A stretch of DNA of 57,484 bases, from assembly GCA_020441545.1 (NCBI GenBank), contig JAGRLZ010000145.1, positions 1 through 57,484 on the forward strand. The letters run 5' to 3'. Every line of letters begins with the position of its first letter. The stretch's first letter is position 1. A program made the position numbers and the translations under genes. Shown here piece by piece: positions 10,508-20,759 of this stretch. The notes under the pieces are model-generated. The model was given only the letters and a program-made list of their open reading frames with translations. It was not told where the DNA came from and did no database searches. Source of the DNA: Xanthobacteraceae bacterium. Lineage in GTDB: Bacteria; Pseudomonadota; Alphaproteobacteria; Rhizobiales; Xanthobacteraceae.

Positions 10508-11233
10508 TCAGCCGCCCGCCGCATCGTCGCCGCCTCGCAGGACCTCGACGGCCAAAGCTCGGGTAACCGGCCGGCCGAGCCGCAGCGACTCGGCGTCGAG
10601 ACGTTCCACCGCCCCTCGCGCCGCCGCATAGGACCGCTCGATCCGGTTGACCAGGTAGCCGACGACAGCCTCGTCCACGCTCACCTGCCGGTCGGCGAAG
10701 AGCTTCACCAGCAGCGCCCGGAACAGCTGATCGTCCGGCGCGCTCAATTCGACCACCGGGATGGCGCGCAGCCGCGACCGCAGATCGCGCAGGCCGCTAT
10801 CCGCCGCCGTCGCCGGCCGCCGGCCGGTCAGCAGCAGATAGGCTCCCTGCTCGCGCGCGAGGTTCAGGAGATGGAACAGCGCCTTCTCATCGACCCGGAC
10901 GGGATCGATATCCTCGACCACGAGGGCGCCGGTAACGAGCGCCTCGGGCACGGACGTTGCGGTCAGGCTGTCGGCCGCGATGGCCGGCGCCCCCGACAGT
11001 TCCGCCCAGATCGCGGCCAGATGACTTTTGCCGGCCCCCTCCGGGCCGACCAGCATCATGGTCCGGTTCGGCCAGTCCGGCCAACCGTCGATCAAGGCCA
11101 GGCCGGCCGCATTGGCCGGGCCCTCGAGGAAATCGTCGCGGGAGAAATTCTCCGCGTGCGGCAGCGCGAACGTCAGCTGGCGCGGCCGGCCGTCGGCCGG
11201 CACACGGGATCGGCGGCCGGCGCGGTCCATCAT
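10508..11233 (-). CDS. hdaA: Hda/HdaA: DnaA-related regulatory AAA+ ATPase
   Basis: About 241 residues homologous to the AAA+ part of DnaA but lacking the DNA-binding domain IV. It is the expected partner of the replication clamp that promotes ATP hydrolysis by DnaA after initiation. Motifs: Walker A GPEGAGKSHLAA, Walker B ALVVEDID, sensor-like LLLTGRRPA. A longer frame is open to 11470, but its extra 79 residues are antisense-free nonsense overlapping the upstream gene; ATG 11233 or 11230 is right because it overlaps the upstream stop (ATGATG containing TGA), giving translational coupling with the phosphatidyltransferase gene. Confidence 0.9.
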   Translation of the reverse strand: MMDRAGRRSRVPADGRPRQLTFALPHAENFSRDDFLEGPANAAGLALIDGWPDWPNRTMMLVGPEGAGKSHLAAIWAELSGAPAIAADSLTATSVPEALVTGALVVEDIDPVRVDEKALFHLLNLAREQGAYLLLTGRRPATAADSGLRDLRSRLRAIPVVELSAPDDQLFRALLVKLFADRQVSVDEAVVGYLVNRIERSYAAARGAVERLDAESLRLGRPVTRALAVEVLRGGDDAAGG

Positions 11234-11784
11234 TTGGCTCCCGGGGACGGCTCGATGGTGCTCATGTGCCGCACCCACTCCACCAGGTAGAAGGCGACCG
11301 ACAGCAGGGTCAGCACGGCGACGCAGGCCATCAGGATGGTTTCGTACGGCGCCGGCTTGAACCCGAATCCCAGCGCCGCCAGCACCAGCGCCGCCAGCGC
11401 CACCTGCGCCCCGGTGTTCAGCTTGGACACCATCAGCGGCTTCATCGGCATCGGCTTGCCGAACAGCCACGACACGATCACCGCGCCGACGATCATGACA
11501 TCGCGCGACACCACGAGGATGACGATCCAGAGCGGGAACGCGCCCCAGATTCCCAGCGCGACATAGATCGACACCAGGAGCGCCTTGTCGGCGAGCGGGT
11601 CGAGCAGCGCGCCCAGCTCGCTGCTCATGTTGAAGCGCTTGGCCAGGAACCCGTCGACCGCGTCGCTCACGCCGGCGACCACGAAGATGGCAAACGCGAT
11701 CTCCATCTGGCCCGATGCGATGGCCCAGACGATGAACGGAACCAGCAGGATCCGCGCCAGGGTAATGATATTTGGGATACTCAC
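11230..11784 (-). CDS. CDP-alcohol phosphatidyltransferase family protein (PgsA-like)
   Basis: A 184-residue integral membrane enzyme of the family that transfers a phosphatidyl group from CDP-diacylglycerol to an alcohol (glycerol-3-phosphate or similar). The signature D-x2-D-G-x2-A-R-x8-G-x3-D-x3-D is present as D41, D44, G45, D62 and D66, with Lys49 in place of the usual Arg. Several hydrophobic segments follow. I chose GTG 11784 (start VSIPNIITLARIL), since the frame beyond it reads as non-protein. It overlaps hda by 4 bp. Whether the product is phosphatidylglycerophosphate or another phospholipid cannot be told from sequence. Confidence 0.85.
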   Translation of the reverse strand: MSIPNIITLARILLVPFIVWAIASGQMEIAFAIFVVAGVSDAVDGFLAKRFNMSSELGALLDPLADKALLVSIYVALGIWGAFPLWIVILVVSRDVMIVGAVIVSWLFGKPMPMKPLMVSKLNTGAQVALAALVLAALGFGFKPAPYETILMACVAVLTLLSVAFYLVEWVRHMSTIEPSPGAK

Positions 11785-11993
11785 GCCAAGTTCTCGGTCT
11801 TGCACCTGATATCGTTGGGATTTCAGAGGCTGCCCAACTTTATTCCGGCTATCTTTACACAGTATAAGCAGCGGCCGCGGCACGAGCCATTGCACGCCGA
11901 TGGAAATCGACGTAACCACCCTTGAATTCCACCTTTTTCCCGCCAGCGCGGCTTTCCCGGCCCGCCCCTGGGAGGCCGGGACCGATTGCAGCC

Positions 11994-13067
11994 ATGACGG
12001 ACAAAAAAGACGGACTGACCTACGCCGACGCTGGCGTCGATATCGACGCGGGCAACCGGCTCGTCGACCTCATCAAGCCCATGGTCCGCGCCACCGCCCG
12101 CGCCGGCGCGGAAGCGGAGATCGGCGGTTTCGGCGGCCTGTTCGATCTGAAGGCGGCAGGCTTCAAGGATCCGATCCTGGTCGCCGCGACCGACGGGGTC
12201 GGCACCAAGGTCAAGATCGCCATCGAGACCGGCATCCACGGCGGCATCGGCATCGACCTCGTCGCGATGTCGGTCAACGATCTCGTGGTCCAGGGCGCCG
12301 AGCCGCTGTTCTTCCTCGATTATTTCGCCTGCGGCAAGCTGGAGCCGGAGGCGACCGCGGCCATCGTCGCAGGGATCGCCGAAGGCTGCCGGGAATCCGG
12401 CTGCGCGCTGATCGGCGGCGAGACGGCGGAAATGCCGGGCCTCTACAAGGACGGCGACTATGACCTGGCCGGCTTCGCGGTCGGCGCCGCCGAGCGCGGC
12501 ACCCTGCTGCCGGGCCGCGATATCGCCGCCGGCGACGCGGTGATCGGCCTTGCCTCGTCCGGCGTGCATTCCAACGGCTTCTCGCTGGTACGCAAGATCG
12601 TCGAGCGATCAAGCCTCGGCTTCGACGCGCAGGCGCCGTTCGCGCCGGTGATGACGCTGGGCGCCGCCCTGCTCACCCCGACCCGGCTCTATGTGAAGTC
12701 CTGCCTTCGCGCGATCCGCGAGACCGGCGCCGTCAAGGGACTGGCGCACATCACCGGCGGCGGCTTCACCGACAACATTCCGCGCGTGCTGCCGCAAGGT
12801 CTCGGCGTGCGCATCGACCTCGCCAGGGTGCAGGTCCTGCCGGTGTTCAAATGGCTGGCGCAGGAGGGCAACATCGCGGAACCCGAACTGCTCCGCACCT
12901 TCAACTGCGGCGTCGGCATGATCGCGATCGTACGCGCCGACGCGGCCGAGCAGGTGATGGGCGTGTTGCGCGACGGCGGCGAGACGGTCGCGCTGCTCGG
13001 CGAGGTCACCAGCACCGGCGACGGCGAGCGCGTCGCCTATGACGGACATCTCGACCTCTCATGGTGA
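11994..13067 (+). CDS. purM: Phosphoribosylformylglycinamidine cyclo-ligase
   Basis: A 357-residue AIR synthetase, fifth step of purine synthesis (FGAM plus ATP to AIR). Characteristic stretches are [16 protein letters not shown] at the N-terminus, [13 protein letters not shown] (nucleotide binding), [42 protein letters not shown] and [15 protein letters not shown]. The start ATG 11994 (MTDKKDGL) matches family length; an open frame further upstream from 11922 is unlike the family. The gene is divergent from the phosphatidyltransferase gene and 4 bp upstream of purN, the usual purMN operon. Confidence 0.96.
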   Translation: MTDKKDGLTYADAGVDIDAGNRLVDLIKPMVRATARAGAEAEIGGFGGLFDLKAAGFKDPILVAATDGVGTKVKIAIETGIHGGIGIDLVAMSVNDLVVQGAEPLFFLDYFACGKLEPEATAAIVAGIAEGCRESGCALIGGETAEMPGLYKDGDYDLAGFAVGAAERGTLLPGRDIAAGDAVIGLASSGVHSNGFSLVRKIVERSSLGFDAQAPFAPVMTLGAALLTPTRLYVKSCLRAIRETGAVKGLAHITGGGFTDNIPRVLPQGLGVRIDLARVQVLPVFKWLAQEGNIAEPELLRTFNCGVGMIAIVRADAAEQVMGVLRDGGETVALLGEVTSTGDGERVAYDGHLDLSW

Positions 13068-13071
13068 GCGC

Positions 13072-13719
13072 ATGAAGCGGCGCGTCGCCATCCTCATCTC
13101 CGGGCGCGGCTCCAACATGGCCGCCCTGATAGAGGGCGCGCGCGGCACGGATTTTCCGGCCGAGATCGTGCTGGTCCTCTCCAACAAGCCGGATGCCGCC
13201 GGTCTCGATCGCGCGCGACGGGCCGGCATCGCCACCGAGACCATCGACAGCAAGCCGTTCGGCAAGGACCGTGCCGGTTTCGAGGCGGCGATGCAGACCG
13301 TGCTCGATGCCAACGGGATCGACCTGATCTGCCTCGGCGGCTTCATGCGGCTGCTGACCAACGCCTTCGTCGACCGCTGGTCGGGACGGATGCTGAACAT
13401 CCATCCCTCGCTGCTGCCGTCGTTCCGCGGCCTCGATCCGCACGGCCAGGCGCTGCGCGCCGGCGTGAAGGTGTCGGGCGCGACGGTTCACTTCGTCACG
13501 CCGGAGATGGACGCCGGCCCGATCGTGATGCAGGGCGTGGTGCCGGTTTGCGACGGCGACACGCCGGACGTGCTGGCGGCACGGGTGCTGACGGTCGAGC
13601 ACCGTATCTACCCGGCGGCCCTGCGGCTGGTGGCCTCCGGCGCCGTGCGCATCGAGGGCGGGGTTTGCAGGATCACGACCACGACTTGCGGCGACGACAC
13701 GCTGATCGCGCCGCGCTGA
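13072..13719 (+). CDS. purN: Phosphoribosylglycinamide formyltransferase
   Basis: A 215-residue GAR transformylase using 10-formyltetrahydrofolate, third step of purine synthesis. Family marks: VAILISGRGSNMAALI (phosphate loop), LAGFMRLL-like LGGFMRLLTNAFV, NIHPSLLPSF with catalytic His, and GATVHFVTPEMDAGPIV with catalytic Asp. Start ATG 13072 follows GGTGAGCGC only 4 bp after the purM stop; a start at 13039 inside purM is also open but adds 11 residues not typical of the family. Confidence 0.96.
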   Translation: MKRRVAILISGRGSNMAALIEGARGTDFPAEIVLVLSNKPDAAGLDRARRAGIATETIDSKPFGKDRAGFEAAMQTVLDANGIDLICLGGFMRLLTNAFVDRWSGRMLNIHPSLLPSFRGLDPHGQALRAGVKVSGATVHFVTPEMDAGPIVMQGVVPVCDGDTPDVLAARVLTVEHRIYPAALRLVASGAVRIEGGVCRITTTTCGDDTLIAPR

Positions 13720-13745
13720 ACCCGCGCCGGAACGGGAGGATTGAA

Positions 13746-14669
13746 ATGGCAAAGGTTGCGATCGTCGGATGCGGCGCGATGGGTTCGGTGTATGCGGCAC
13801 TGATGGCCGATGCCGGGCACGAGGTCCATGCTGTGACGCTATGGCCCGATCATGCCGAAGCGATGGCGAAAGGCGGCTTGCGCTGCGAAGGCATCAGCGG
13901 CGACCGCACCGTGCGGCTATATGCTTCCACCACCACCGACGGCATCGGCGTCTGCGATCTCGTCATCATCGCGACCAAGGCGTTCGACGTCGAGGCTGCG
14001 TCCCGCGCCAGCGTCCCGCTGCTCGGTCCCGGGACGGTGGTGCAATCGATTCAGAACGGCCTCGGCTCGCCTGAGATCGCGGCGCCGATCGTGGGCGCGG
14101 ATCGCCTCGCCGTCGGGGTCGTCGGCGGTTTCGGCGCCTCGATCCGCGCACCGGGCCGCGTCCACCACAACGGCATGGAGATGATCCGGTTCGGTACTTT
14201 CGCCGGCCTGCCGCGCCGGCAACTCGAAGCTTCGGCCGCGATCTGGGAATCCGCCGGTTTCAAGGTGGCACTGTTCGAGGACATCAAGCAGATGGTCTGG
14301 GAGAAACTCATCATGAACGTGACCTTCTCCGGCACCTCCTGCATCACCGAACTCACGATCGGGCAGATCATGGACGATCCCGATGCCTGGCAGGTGGCGC
14401 TCGGCTGCGCCGAGGAAGCCGTCGCGGTGGCGCGTACCGCGGGCGTCAGGCTGGATGTCGGCGAGCCGATCGCGCATATCCGCAAGCTCGGCGGCAAGAT
14501 CCCGAACGCACGGCCGTCGATGCTGCTGGACTTTCTTGCCCGCCGGCGCGGCGAGATCGATGCCATCAACGGCGCGATTCCGCGGCTCGGCAAGCCGCTC
14601 GGCGTCCCGACGCCGGTCAACGACACCGTGGTCGGCCTCGTCAGGGCGCGCGAGCGCACCTATCTCTGA
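13746..14669 (+). CDS. 2-dehydropantoate 2-reductase family oxidoreductase
   Basis: A 307-residue NADPH-dependent reductase of the ApbA/PanE family. N-terminal Rossmann fingerprint VAIVGCGAMGSVYAALMADAGH; IIATKAFD and VQSIQNGLG follow as in ketopantoate reductases; the C-terminal helical domain contains KLIMNVTFSGTSCITELTIGQI and the NARPSMLLDFLARRRGEID substrate-binding region with its usual Lys/Asn/Ser pattern. A GGGAGGATTGAA ribosome-binding site precedes the ATG. It sits 26 bp after purN and is probably in that operon. Whether it supplies pantoate for coenzyme A or reduces another 2-keto acid is not decided; genomes of this group hold several paralogues. Confidence 0.85.
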   Translation: MAKVAIVGCGAMGSVYAALMADAGHEVHAVTLWPDHAEAMAKGGLRCEGISGDRTVRLYASTTTDGIGVCDLVIIATKAFDVEAASRASVPLLGPGTVVQSIQNGLGSPEIAAPIVGADRLAVGVVGGFGASIRAPGRVHHNGMEMIRFGTFAGLPRRQLEASAAIWESAGFKVALFEDIKQMVWEKLIMNVTFSGTSCITELTIGQIMDDPDAWQVALGCAEEAVAVARTAGVRLDVGEPIAHIRKLGGKIPNARPSMLLDFLARRRGEIDAINGAIPRLGKPLGVPTPVNDTVVGLVRARERTYL

Positions 14670-14690
14670 GCGCCACAGAAGAACTGCGCT

Positions 14691-14726
14691 TGAAAAACAA
14701 AATCCCCGGATTGGAACCGGGGATCG
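14691..14726 (-). terminator. Rho-independent terminator of the cold-shock gene
   Basis: Read on the minus strand, the stem GATCCCCGG/CCGGGGAT with loop TTCCAAT is followed by TTTTGTTTTT. The U-rich tract is on the minus strand only, so it ends the cold-shock transcript, whose stop is 57 bp upstream, and not the plus-strand reductase gene. Confidence 0.8.
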
Positions 14727-14782
14727 TGGCCGAAGGCCAAAGTCCAAGAAAATCCAGGATAAGAAAATCCCGGCACGCTGCT

Positions 14783-14986
14783 TCAGCCGACCTTCAGGTT
14801 CTCCGCGGACGTCCTGCCGCGATTTTCGACCAGATCGTATTCGACAGCCTGATTTTCGTTCAACGTGCTAAGTCCGGCCCGTTCGACCGCGGAGATGTGA
14901 ACGAACACATCCTTGTCGCCGACTTCCGGCTTGATGAATCCATACCCCTTGGTCGGGTTGAACCATTTGACGGTGCCCTTCTGCAT
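14783..14986 (-). CDS. cspA: Cold-shock protein, CspA family
   Basis: A 67-residue single cold-shock domain that binds single-stranded RNA/DNA as a chaperone. RNP1 is seen as KGYGFIKP and RNP2 as VFVHISAV, after the typical opening GTVKWFNPTKG. A strong GAGGAGAGACAGACG ribosome-binding region precedes the ATG. The 288 bp upstream (14987-15274) contain no supported gene and presumably hold the promoter and a long 5' leader, as is common for csp genes; no convincing -35/-10 pair could be fixed by eye. Confidence 0.96.
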   Translation of the reverse strand: MQKGTVKWFNPTKGYGFIKPEVGDKDVFVHISAVERAGLSTLNENQAVEYDLVENRGRTSAENLKVG

Positions 14987-15274
14987 CGTCTGTCTCTCCT
15001 CACTAGACCTGAATTAACGCGGCAAGCGTTATGCCGACCGCGTCACAACCGACCATTTTCATTGCTGCCATCACGCCCGGATCAGCCGGAATGCGCGGCA
15101 GAAGCCGACCGTGTGGAAATTCGAACATGAAAATTCCACCTTGGCAACACCGCCACGCGGTCAGGCGAGCCTCGGCTTGGCCGAACGAAGCGCGGAACAG
15201 GACCGGGGAAACGCCGGCAGGACCGGCCAATTCGGAAGCGGACCGCATTGTCGAGCGCCGGCGAGGGGCGCGCA

Positions 15275-16126
15275 TCACGCCGCGTCGGCTTCCTCGTTCG
15301 TGCCTGCAAGCACGAACCGCCGCCGCGACCGGCGCCGCCAGACGAGCCCGGCGACCAGCACCACGATCACGCCGAGCGCCGACATCGCCAGTTCTCCGAA
15401 GTCGGTCGATCCGCCGATCGTTCCGGCGCGACCGAACAGCGCCGATGAGGCATCGAGCGTCAGCGTCAGCTGCCCCTTGAAGAGGTGATGCAGATAAGGC
15501 TCGACGGCGATATCGGTGGCGATGACGTGCCCCGCGATCCAGCCGAGCAGCGCCGCACCGGCCCAGACCAGGATCGGCAACCGATCGAGTAGCACCATGA
15601 TCAGCGTGGCGCCGGCGATAATCAGTGGAATACTGACGACCAGGCCGAAGACGAGAAGCGTGATGCTGCCGTCGGCGGCGGCGGCGATGGCGATGACGTT
15701 GTCGAGGCTCATCACCGCATCGGCCACGACGATCAGCCGCACCGCCTGCCAGAGGTTGCTCGCGGCATCGACCTTTTCGTCTTCATGCTCGGGAACCACC
15801 AGCTTCGCGGCGATCACCAGCAGCGCCAGCCCCCCCACCAGCTTCAGGTAGGGAATCGTCATCAGCGTGACGATGATCATGGCGAACAGAATGCGCAACG
15901 AGACCGCCGCGCCCGCACCGAGGATCATGCCCCATCGGCGTTGCCGTTCCGGCAGGTTGCGGCACGCGAGCGCAATCACCAGCGCATTGTCGCCGGAGAG
16001 CAGGATGTCGATCCAGATGATCTTGAGGACGGCGAGCCAGTATTCGGGCCGGGCGGCTTCGCGCTCGAATTCCGCGACCATCGCCCAGATGGTCGCGGAA
16101 TCGAAAACAGACGTCAGCCAGTCCAT
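15275..16126 (-). CDS. TerC family integral membrane protein (YjbE type)
   Basis: A 283-residue polytopic protein with about seven membrane segments. The TerC hallmark acidic residues lie inside membrane segments: IDILLSGDNALVIALA (about 39-54) and VVADAVMSLDNVIAIAAA (about 132-149). Family members are linked to metal ion (Mn2+/Ca2+) export or tellurite resistance, and YjbE-type proteins to Mn efflux; the substrate here is not known. A basic patch VWRRRSRRRF follows the last helix. It stands alone between csp and ndk on the same strand. Confidence 0.88.
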   Translation of the reverse strand: MDWLTSVFDSATIWAMVAEFEREAARPEYWLAVLKIIWIDILLSGDNALVIALACRNLPERQRRWGMILGAGAAVSLRILFAMIIVTLMTIPYLKLVGGLALLVIAAKLVVPEHEDEKVDAASNLWQAVRLIVVADAVMSLDNVIAIAAAADGSITLLVFGLVVSIPLIIAGATLIMVLLDRLPILVWAGAALLGWIAGHVIATDIAVEPYLHHLFKGQLTLTLDASSALFGRAGTIGGSTDFGELAMSALGVIVVLVAGLVWRRRSRRRFVLAGTNEEADAA

Positions 16127-16195
16127 CGCAAGGTTTCCCGTCGTCGCCGGCTCGTCGCGACCCCCGCCGCGACACCAGCGACCGGCAGACCGAGA

Positions 16196-16618
<423 letters not shown>

Positions 16619-16659
16619 GGTCTTCGTCCTTGAAACAACGATGGGTGGGAGATGCGGGG

Positions 16660-16688
16660 CTTATATCGATGCCCCGCGGGAACGGCAA
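16660..16688 (-). promoter_or_regulatory. Predicted sigma-70 promoter of ndk
   Basis: On the minus strand TTGCCG (16688-16683) is followed by a 17-base spacer and TATAAG (16665-16660), about 41 bp from the ndk ATG. The spacer holds the self-complementary CCCGCGGG, repeated again just upstream at about 16692-16700. The rest of 16619-16960 shows no gene. Confidence 0.55.
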
Positions 16689-16960
16689 GAACCCCGCGGG
16701 TCGTCCGGGGCGCAGAAATCGTCCGCGGCACAAGGGGCGCCCGGCACACGGATGACACAGCCGGCCGCGGGCTTCCGGCCCCCGCCGACCCCTCCATGCG
16801 GCATGAACGAGACCTGAAACGTGGCCCGCCCGTCCGTTCAGCCTTGCAAGAATATTTTCGACGCCATGAACCCCGTTCTTCGTCGACGCAACGAACAGGT
16901 ACAAGACGGACAACTGCAAGATACATCGCACCGAACACGGAAACAGAAGGAGATACGACC

Positions 16961-17224
16961 ATGTTTCGCAAACTCGCACTTGCTATCGTCGCCGCCGGCT
17001 CGCTTGGTGCCGCCGCCCTGATGCCGACGGCCGCTTCGGCCGGCCACGGCTGGCATGGCGGCCACGGCTGGCATGGACATCACCATGGCTGGCATCACCG
17101 CTGGGGCGGTCCCCGCTTCTATGTCGGCGGTCCTGCCTACGTGTATGGCGGCCGTTGCGTGGTGCGGCGGCTGGTGCCCACCCCCTGGGGTCCGCGCTGG
17201 CGCTGGGTGAACCGCTGCAACTGA
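16961..17224 (+). CDS. Small secreted Gly/His/Trp-rich protein
   Basis: An 87-residue protein with a clear Sec signal peptide (FRKLALAIVAAGSLGAAALM, cleavage near ASA-GHG at about residue 27). The mature part opens with a run of about ten His among Gly and Trp (GHGWHGGHGWHGHHHGWHH), then YVGG and YVYGGRCVVRRL, ending RWVNRCN with a second Cys. A consensus AGAAGGAGATACGACC ribosome-binding site fixes the start. Function unknown; the His cluster could bind metal ions and the two Cys could form a disulfide in the periplasm. Similar short GH-rich secreted proteins are common in this group. A terminator follows. Confidence 0.82.
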   Translation: MFRKLALAIVAAGSLGAAALMPTAASAGHGWHGGHGWHGHHHGWHHRWGGPRFYVGGPAYVYGGRCVVRRLVPTPWGPRWRWVNRCN

Positions 17225-17244
17225 TCCGCACCACCTGCAAGCCA

Positions 17245-17275
17245 ACGCCCCCGGCCGGAAAGCCGGGGGCGTTTT
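17245..17275 (+). terminator. Rho-independent terminator after the His-rich gene
   Basis: The stem CGCCCCCGGC/GCCGGGGGCG with loop CGGAAA is followed by TTTT, 20 bp past the stop codon of the His-rich secreted protein gene. Confidence 0.85.
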
Positions 17276-17373
17276 GCGCTCGCGGGCCGAATTCCGCGAT
17301 TCATTCGCCTTTTACCAAATTGCGATCTGATCGCTAATCGAGGAAACCATTCAGCCGGTTCTGGATTGATACG

Positions 17374-17586
17374 ATGACATTCGATTTGCCGGTGGAACCC
17401 GCAATGGCCGAGGCTGAACGCATCCGCACGACCCGTGGCGCGATCGATCCTGCCACCAGCCGGTCGATCTGCAAGGCCATCGGCGAGCGCCTGTCCCGTG
17501 ACCTGCCGCCGGACTCGCAGCCACCGTCCGCCCGCATCGAAGAACTGCTCGCCGAAATGCGGCGGCGCGAAGATCGTTTCCGCTAG
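17374..17586 (+). CDS. Hypothetical 70-residue protein
   Basis: A short, charged, soluble protein with no recognisable domain. It reads DPATSRSICKAIGERL in the middle and ends in an amphipathic acidic/basic helix, IEELLAEMRRREDRF. No strong ribosome-binding site is present before the ATG (GGATTGATACG). The frame fits the codon bias of neighbouring genes and no competing frame looks better, so it is probably real, but nothing points to a function. It lies between a terminator and the ABC-F gene. Confidence 0.5.
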   Translation: MTFDLPVEPAMAEAERIRTTRGAIDPATSRSICKAIGERLSRDLPPDSQPPSARIEELLAEMRRREDRFR

Positions 17587-17714
17587 CGGAATGTTGAAAA
17601 ACTCTCTGTTGTCATTCCGAACGCCGCGCTAGCGGCGATCCGGGTGGTGCGCCTCGGCCTCGCCGGCCTCTATAAGGTGTTGCGTTTGACGCGGGCAGCG
17701 GTGAAAACCCCCGG

Positions 17715-19595
<1,881 letters not shown>

Positions 19596-19634
19596 GTTAA
19601 GCCGGGTCGCGATGCGATATCATCCGCGCGGCGA

Positions 19635-20213
19635 TCAGCCGGCGTGGTGCCTTCGGGATCTGGTTCGCGACGGCCGGGCCGGCGCCACCGGCTCGGGCAG
19701 CCTCTCGATCGACCGCAGGCGGCCGTCATTGAACGTATAGATTCCCGCACGCGGGCCCCTGGCATAGGTGAGCACCGCGACGCGCGTGCCGCCATTATTG
19801 GAGAGGTTGACGTTATCCGGCACGCCGGCGCCGCGCACCACGTCACATTCGGTATGCCCGAGCGCCACGTGACCCACCTGGGTCGCGGTCGCGGCAGGTG
19901 CAGCCGTGGGGTCGCCGCCGGCCATCGCATTCGCTTCGCCCGGCACCGGCATGCCGGTGCATTGGCCGCCGGCACTGACGAGATCGTCGGGAGTCACCGG
20001 CTTGTTGGGCGTCAGCGGCGGCGTTTCGATCGAGACGTTCTTGATGACGGTTCGCCCGGCGCGCGAGAACCACGCGGCATCCTTCGACATCAGGTCCGAC
20101 GAAAAGACGTCGGACATACTGGCGCCGGCGCACCCGCCGAGCATCGGGCCGGCAACCGCCAACACCAGCAAAGCCCTTCGCTGCCTGTTCGATCTCAGCA
20201 CTTTGCGTATCAT
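19635..20213 (-). CDS. Predicted lipoprotein of unknown function
   Basis: A 192-residue protein with a lipoprotein signal: basic N-terminus, hydrophobic RALLVLAVAGPM and lipobox LGGC with Cys28, predicting lipid anchoring in the cell envelope. The mature part has two parts: TVIKNVSIETPPL, then HTECDVVRGAGVPDNVNLSNNGGTRVAVLTY, ending in an Arg-rich tail. The second part (small protein with 'GxP...V..S' then a Tyr-rich strand) recalls SmpA/OmlA-type folds but this is only a resemblance. It is convergent with the ABC-F gene (40 bp). Confidence 0.7.
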   Translation of the reverse strand: MIRKVLRSNRQRRALLVLAVAGPMLGGCAGASMSDVFSSDLMSKDAAWFSRAGRTVIKNVSIETPPLTPNKPVTPDDLVSAGGQCTGMPVPGEANAMAGGDPTAAPAATATQVGHVALGHTECDVVRGAGVPDNVNLSNNGGTRVAVLTYARGPRAGIYTFNDGRLRSIERLPEPVAPARPSRTRSRRHHAG

Positions 20214-20306
20214 TCCCCGCTGCGAAACCGTTGAACACCACCACTTTGCGGCGCCACCATGACACCGGCCCAGTGCTCGTCGGATATCATTAAAATTCTC
20301 ATAAAA

Positions 20307-20759
20307 CTACTCGCGACGCTGCCACCTGCCGCGGTCGTCCGCCTGCCAATACGTCACCGTGAAACCGCGCGTCCGGCCTTCCCGCCACGCCGCGCGCGCG
20401 CCCTCCACGGCGTCGGCATCGTCGCCGTCGAACATCAGGACGACGCGCTCGTAGCTGTCGGCGTCCGCCGGCAGGACGGCGCTGTCGACCAGAAACCGGA
20501 CATTGGCCGCGTTGGGGTTGCCCTCGCCGGCGGTCAGCACGATCGGCTGGTCGGTCGGGTCGCCCGCACGCCAGACGGCGTGGGGAAGGAATGAATCGTC
20601 GCGATAGGTCCACAAATGGGCATCGAGGGCATCGGCCCTTTCGTCCGATCCGGCCTGCACAACAATGCGCCAGCCGCGCTCCAGTGATTTCTCAAGGAGC
20701 GTCGGCAACACATTGTCCAGCCTCATATTTTGAAGGTGATAGAACAGGACTTCCGTCAT
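20307..20759 (-). CDS. holC: DNA polymerase III chi subunit
   Basis: A 150-residue chi subunit that links the clamp-loader complex to single-strand-binding protein. Family marks are the opening EVLFYHLQN, the central [18 protein letters not shown] and [18 protein letters not shown]. It overlaps pepA by 4 bp (ATGA at 20756-20759), the arrangement usual in proteobacteria, so translation is probably coupled. Confidence 0.93.
   Translation of the reverse strand: MTEVLFYHLQNMRLDNVLPTLLEKSLERGWRIVVQAGSDERADALDAHLWTYRDDSFLPHAVWRAGDPTDQPIVLTAGEGNPNAANVRFLVDSAVLPADADSYERVVLMFDGDDADAVEGARAAWREGRTRGFTVTYWQADDRGRWQRRE

Noticed and set aside
10508-11470. Longer 320-residue hda product, or a DnaA gene
   Set aside because: The extra N-terminus overlaps the phosphatidyltransferase gene and is low-complexity; DnaA's DNA-binding domain is absent.
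14691-14726. Terminator of the plus-strand reductase gene
   Set aside because: The T-run follows the stem only on the minus strand.
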